Below the pieces are notes generated by a model. That model had not been told where the DNA came from, searched no databases, and saw only the letters and a list, made by a program, of their open reading frames with translations. Below are positions 16,071 to 17,750 of a DNA stretch of 17,750 nucleotides, one piece after another; within the stretch, counting starts at the first letter, position 1; each line of letters opens with the position of its first letter. The position numbers and the translations under genes were made by a program. Location of the stretch: assembly GCA_023410905.1 (NCBI GenBank), contig JAEYPL010000051.1, forward strand, positions 1 through 17,750, written 5' to 3'. The stretch comes from Pseudomonadota bacterium. GTDB lineage: Bacteria; Pseudomonadota; Alphaproteobacteria; Rhizobiales; Hyphomicrobiaceae.

Positions 16071-17712
16071 CAGCCCCAGCGTCGGCGGTTTCCGGTGCAG
16101 TTTCCTCTTCGGCGGCCGGCTCTTCAGCCGGCGCGATGTCTTCGGCCGTAATCCAACCTGCCTCGACGCGGGCGGCGAGGATCATGGCCTCGGCCTCCTT
16201 GCGACCGATGTCGAAACCATCGAGCGCACCCTTGTGCTTGACGGCTTCGGCGTCCTTTTCCTTCTTGCGCTCGGTCCAGCCGACGAGATCGTCGGTCGCG
16301 CAATCGGCAAAATCTTCCAGCGTCTTGATGCCGGCCTCCCCGAGCGCGACCATCATCGCGGTCGTGATGCCCTCGATCTTCGCGAGATCGTCGGACACGC
16401 CGAGTTCGACGCGGCGTGCATCACGTTCGGCTTCGATGCGTGCGAGATACTCGCGAGCGCGCGTCTGGATCTCGGTCGCCGTGTCCTCGTCGAAGCCCTC
16501 GATATGGGCAATCTCGGCCAGATCTACAAATGCGACTTCTTCGGCCGAGGCAAAGCCCTCGGTCGCGAGAAGCTGCGCGATGACCTCGTCGACGTCGAGC
16601 GTCTCCATGAACATCTGCGAGCGCTCGGTGAATTCCTTCTGGCGCCGCTCGCTCTCCTCCTGATCTGTGAGGATGTCGATGTCCCAGCCCGTGAGCTGTG
16701 ACGCGAGGCGCACGTTCTGGCCGCGGCGGCCGATGGCGAGCGAGAGCTGGCTCTCGGCGACAACGACCTCGATGCGGTTGGAATCTTCGTCGAGCACGAC
16801 CTTCGAGACTTCAGCCGGCGCCAGCGCATTGACGACGAGCGTCGCGGCGTCGTTGTTCTCGGGGAACTGAATGATGTCGACCTTCTCGCCCTGCAGCTCG
16901 GCGACGACGGCCTGCACGCGCTGACCGCGCATACCGACGCAGGCGCCGACCGGATCGATCGACTTATCGCGCGAGATGACGGCGATCTTGGCGCGCGAGC
17001 CCGGATCACGGGCAACGGCCATAATGCGTACGATGCCGTCGTAGATCTCCGGCACTTCCATGGCGAACAGCTTGGCCATGAACTCGGGGCGCGTGCGCGA
17101 GAGGAAGATCTGCGGACCGCGCTGCTCGCGGCGTACATCGTAGATGTAGGCGCGGATGCGGTCGCCGAGGCGCACGTTCTCGCGTGGGATCATCTCGTCG
17201 CGGCGGATGATGCCTTCCGCGCGGCCGAGATCGCCGATGACATTGCCGTATTCGACGCGCTTGACCGTCCCGTTGACGATCTCGCCGATGCGGTCCTTGT
17301 ATTCGTTGTGCTGGCGCTCGCGCTCGGCCTCGCGGACCTTCTGCACGATAACCTGCTTGGCATTCTGCGCGGCGACGCGGCCGAACTCGAGCGGCGGCAG
17401 CTTGTCGATGAGAAGATCGCCGACCGCTGCATCGGGCTTGCGCCGCTTGGCGTCGGCAACGGTAATCTGCTGCGACTCGTTCTCGACCTCGTCGACAACC
17501 GTCATCACGCGCGTCAGATGCGTCTCGCCAGTGCGCGGATCGATCTCGCGGCGGATGTCGTTCTCGGCGCCGTAGCGGGCCTTGGCGCCTTTCTGCAGCG
17601 CCTCTTCCATAGCCTGGATGACGATCTTGCGATCGATCGTCTTTTCACGTGCGAGGGCGTCCGCGATCTGGAGGAGCTCCAGTCTGTTCGCACTGATGCC
17701 TGCTTGAGCCAT
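16051..17712 (-). CDS. nusA: Transcription termination/antitermination factor NusA
   Basis: 553 residues from ATG 17712, with AAGG 9 bases upstream. Domains in order: RNA-polymerase-binding N-terminal domain (1-130), S1 domain (about 140-205, GEIVNGTVKRVEYGNVIGDLG), KH1 with GMRGQR (260-265), KH2 with GRRGQN (328-333), and two helix-hairpin-helix acidic repeats (about 370-425 and 440-520). An acidic Ala/Glu/Pro tail follows. The length exceeds the 495 of E. coli only slightly and matches proteobacterial NusA with two acidic repeats. NusA modulates pausing, intrinsic termination and antitermination. First gene of the operon inside the window; rimP normally precedes it and would lie just past the right edge. 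Confidence 0.98.
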   Translation of the reverse strand: MAQAGISANRLELLQIADALAREKTIDRKIVIQAMEEALQKGAKARYGAENDIRREIDPRTGETHLTRVMTVVDEVENESQQITVADAKRRKPDAAVGDLLIDKLPPLEFGRVAAQNAKQVIVQKVREAERERQHNEYKDRIGEIVNGTVKRVEYGNVIGDLGRAEGIIRRDEMIPRENVRLGDRIRAYIYDVRREQRGPQIFLSRTRPEFMAKLFAMEVPEIYDGIVRIMAVARDPGSRAKIAVISRDKSIDPVGACVGMRGQRVQAVVAELQGEKVDIIQFPENNDAATLVVNALAPAEVSKVVLDEDSNRIEVVVAESQLSLAIGRRGQNVRLASQLTGWDIDILTDQEESERRQKEFTERSQMFMETLDVDEVIAQLLATEGFASAEEVAFVDLAEIAHIEGFDEDTATEIQTRAREYLARIEAERDARRVELGVSDDLAKIEGITTAMMVALGEAGIKTLEDFADCATDDLVGWTERKKEKDAEAVKHKGALDGFDIGRKEAEAMILAARVEAGWITAEDIAPAEEPAAEEETAPETADAGADAPAKA

Positions 17713-17750
17713 GCTTTCGCACCTTCACTTCACTTGGTGACGTCAATTCG

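Noticed and set aside
17730..17750. Possible last codons of rimP before nusA on the minus strand
   Set aside because: A frame ending in TGA at 17730 is consistent with rimP, which normally precedes nusA, but six codons are too few to recognise the protein.

Overview
The window is GC-rich, densely coding DNA that looks like an alphaproteobacterial chromosome, most likely order Hyphomicrobiales. The pointers are the nusA - ylxR/L7Ae-type - infB - rbfA - truB operon, the long Ala/Pro/Arg-rich N-terminus of IF2, the two acidic C-terminal repeats of NusA, a DUF1499 membrane protein and the style of the PBP1A. Genus cannot be fixed by eye. No tRNA, rRNA, CRISPR array, insertion sequence or integrase was seen.

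Left part (1-4467). The window opens inside a class D (OXA-type) beta-lactamase on the + strand. A LACTB2-like MBL-fold hydrolase follows on the same strand. Its 3' end overlaps the 3' end of a convergent DUF1499 membrane protein by 50 bp. A 128-bp divergent spacer then leads to a class III omega-aminotransferase on the + strand. That gene converges on a small PcaC-like carboxymuconolactone decarboxylase family gene, with a perfect hairpin between the two ends.

Middle part (4468-10639). A full-length class A penicillin-binding protein (PBP1A-type) lies on the + strand, separated from the PcaC-like gene by a 278-bp divergent spacer with several small palindromes. Six bases after its stop begins (3' end first) a minus-strand operon for a MacAB-type tripartite export system: adaptor, separate ATPase and MacB-like permease. 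No outer-membrane TolC-like gene is present. The adaptor carries an unusual insert of about 130 residues with two LTxxQ-like motifs, as in Spy/CpxP periplasmic chaperones.

A 519-bp stretch without a convincing gene (10640-11158) separates this operon from the next. It holds a strong hairpin terminator, several palindromes and, upstream of the adaptor gene, a GAAC-N7-GAAC direct repeat that fits the alphaproteobacterial LexA box and abuts a perfect 7-1-7 inverted repeat.

Right part (11159-17712). The classic transcription/translation operon runs leftward: nusA, ylxR/L7Ae-type RNA-binding gene, infB, rbfA, truB. Junctions are tight (20-bp overlap, 4-bp ATGA overlap, 1-bp gap) except between infB and rbfA, where a perfect 13-bp hairpin sits. 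rpsO and pnp, which usually follow truB, are not in the window.

The most interesting signals are the chaperone-like insert in the adaptor and the possible SOS/repressor control region in front of it. Most of the rest is recognisable housekeeping.
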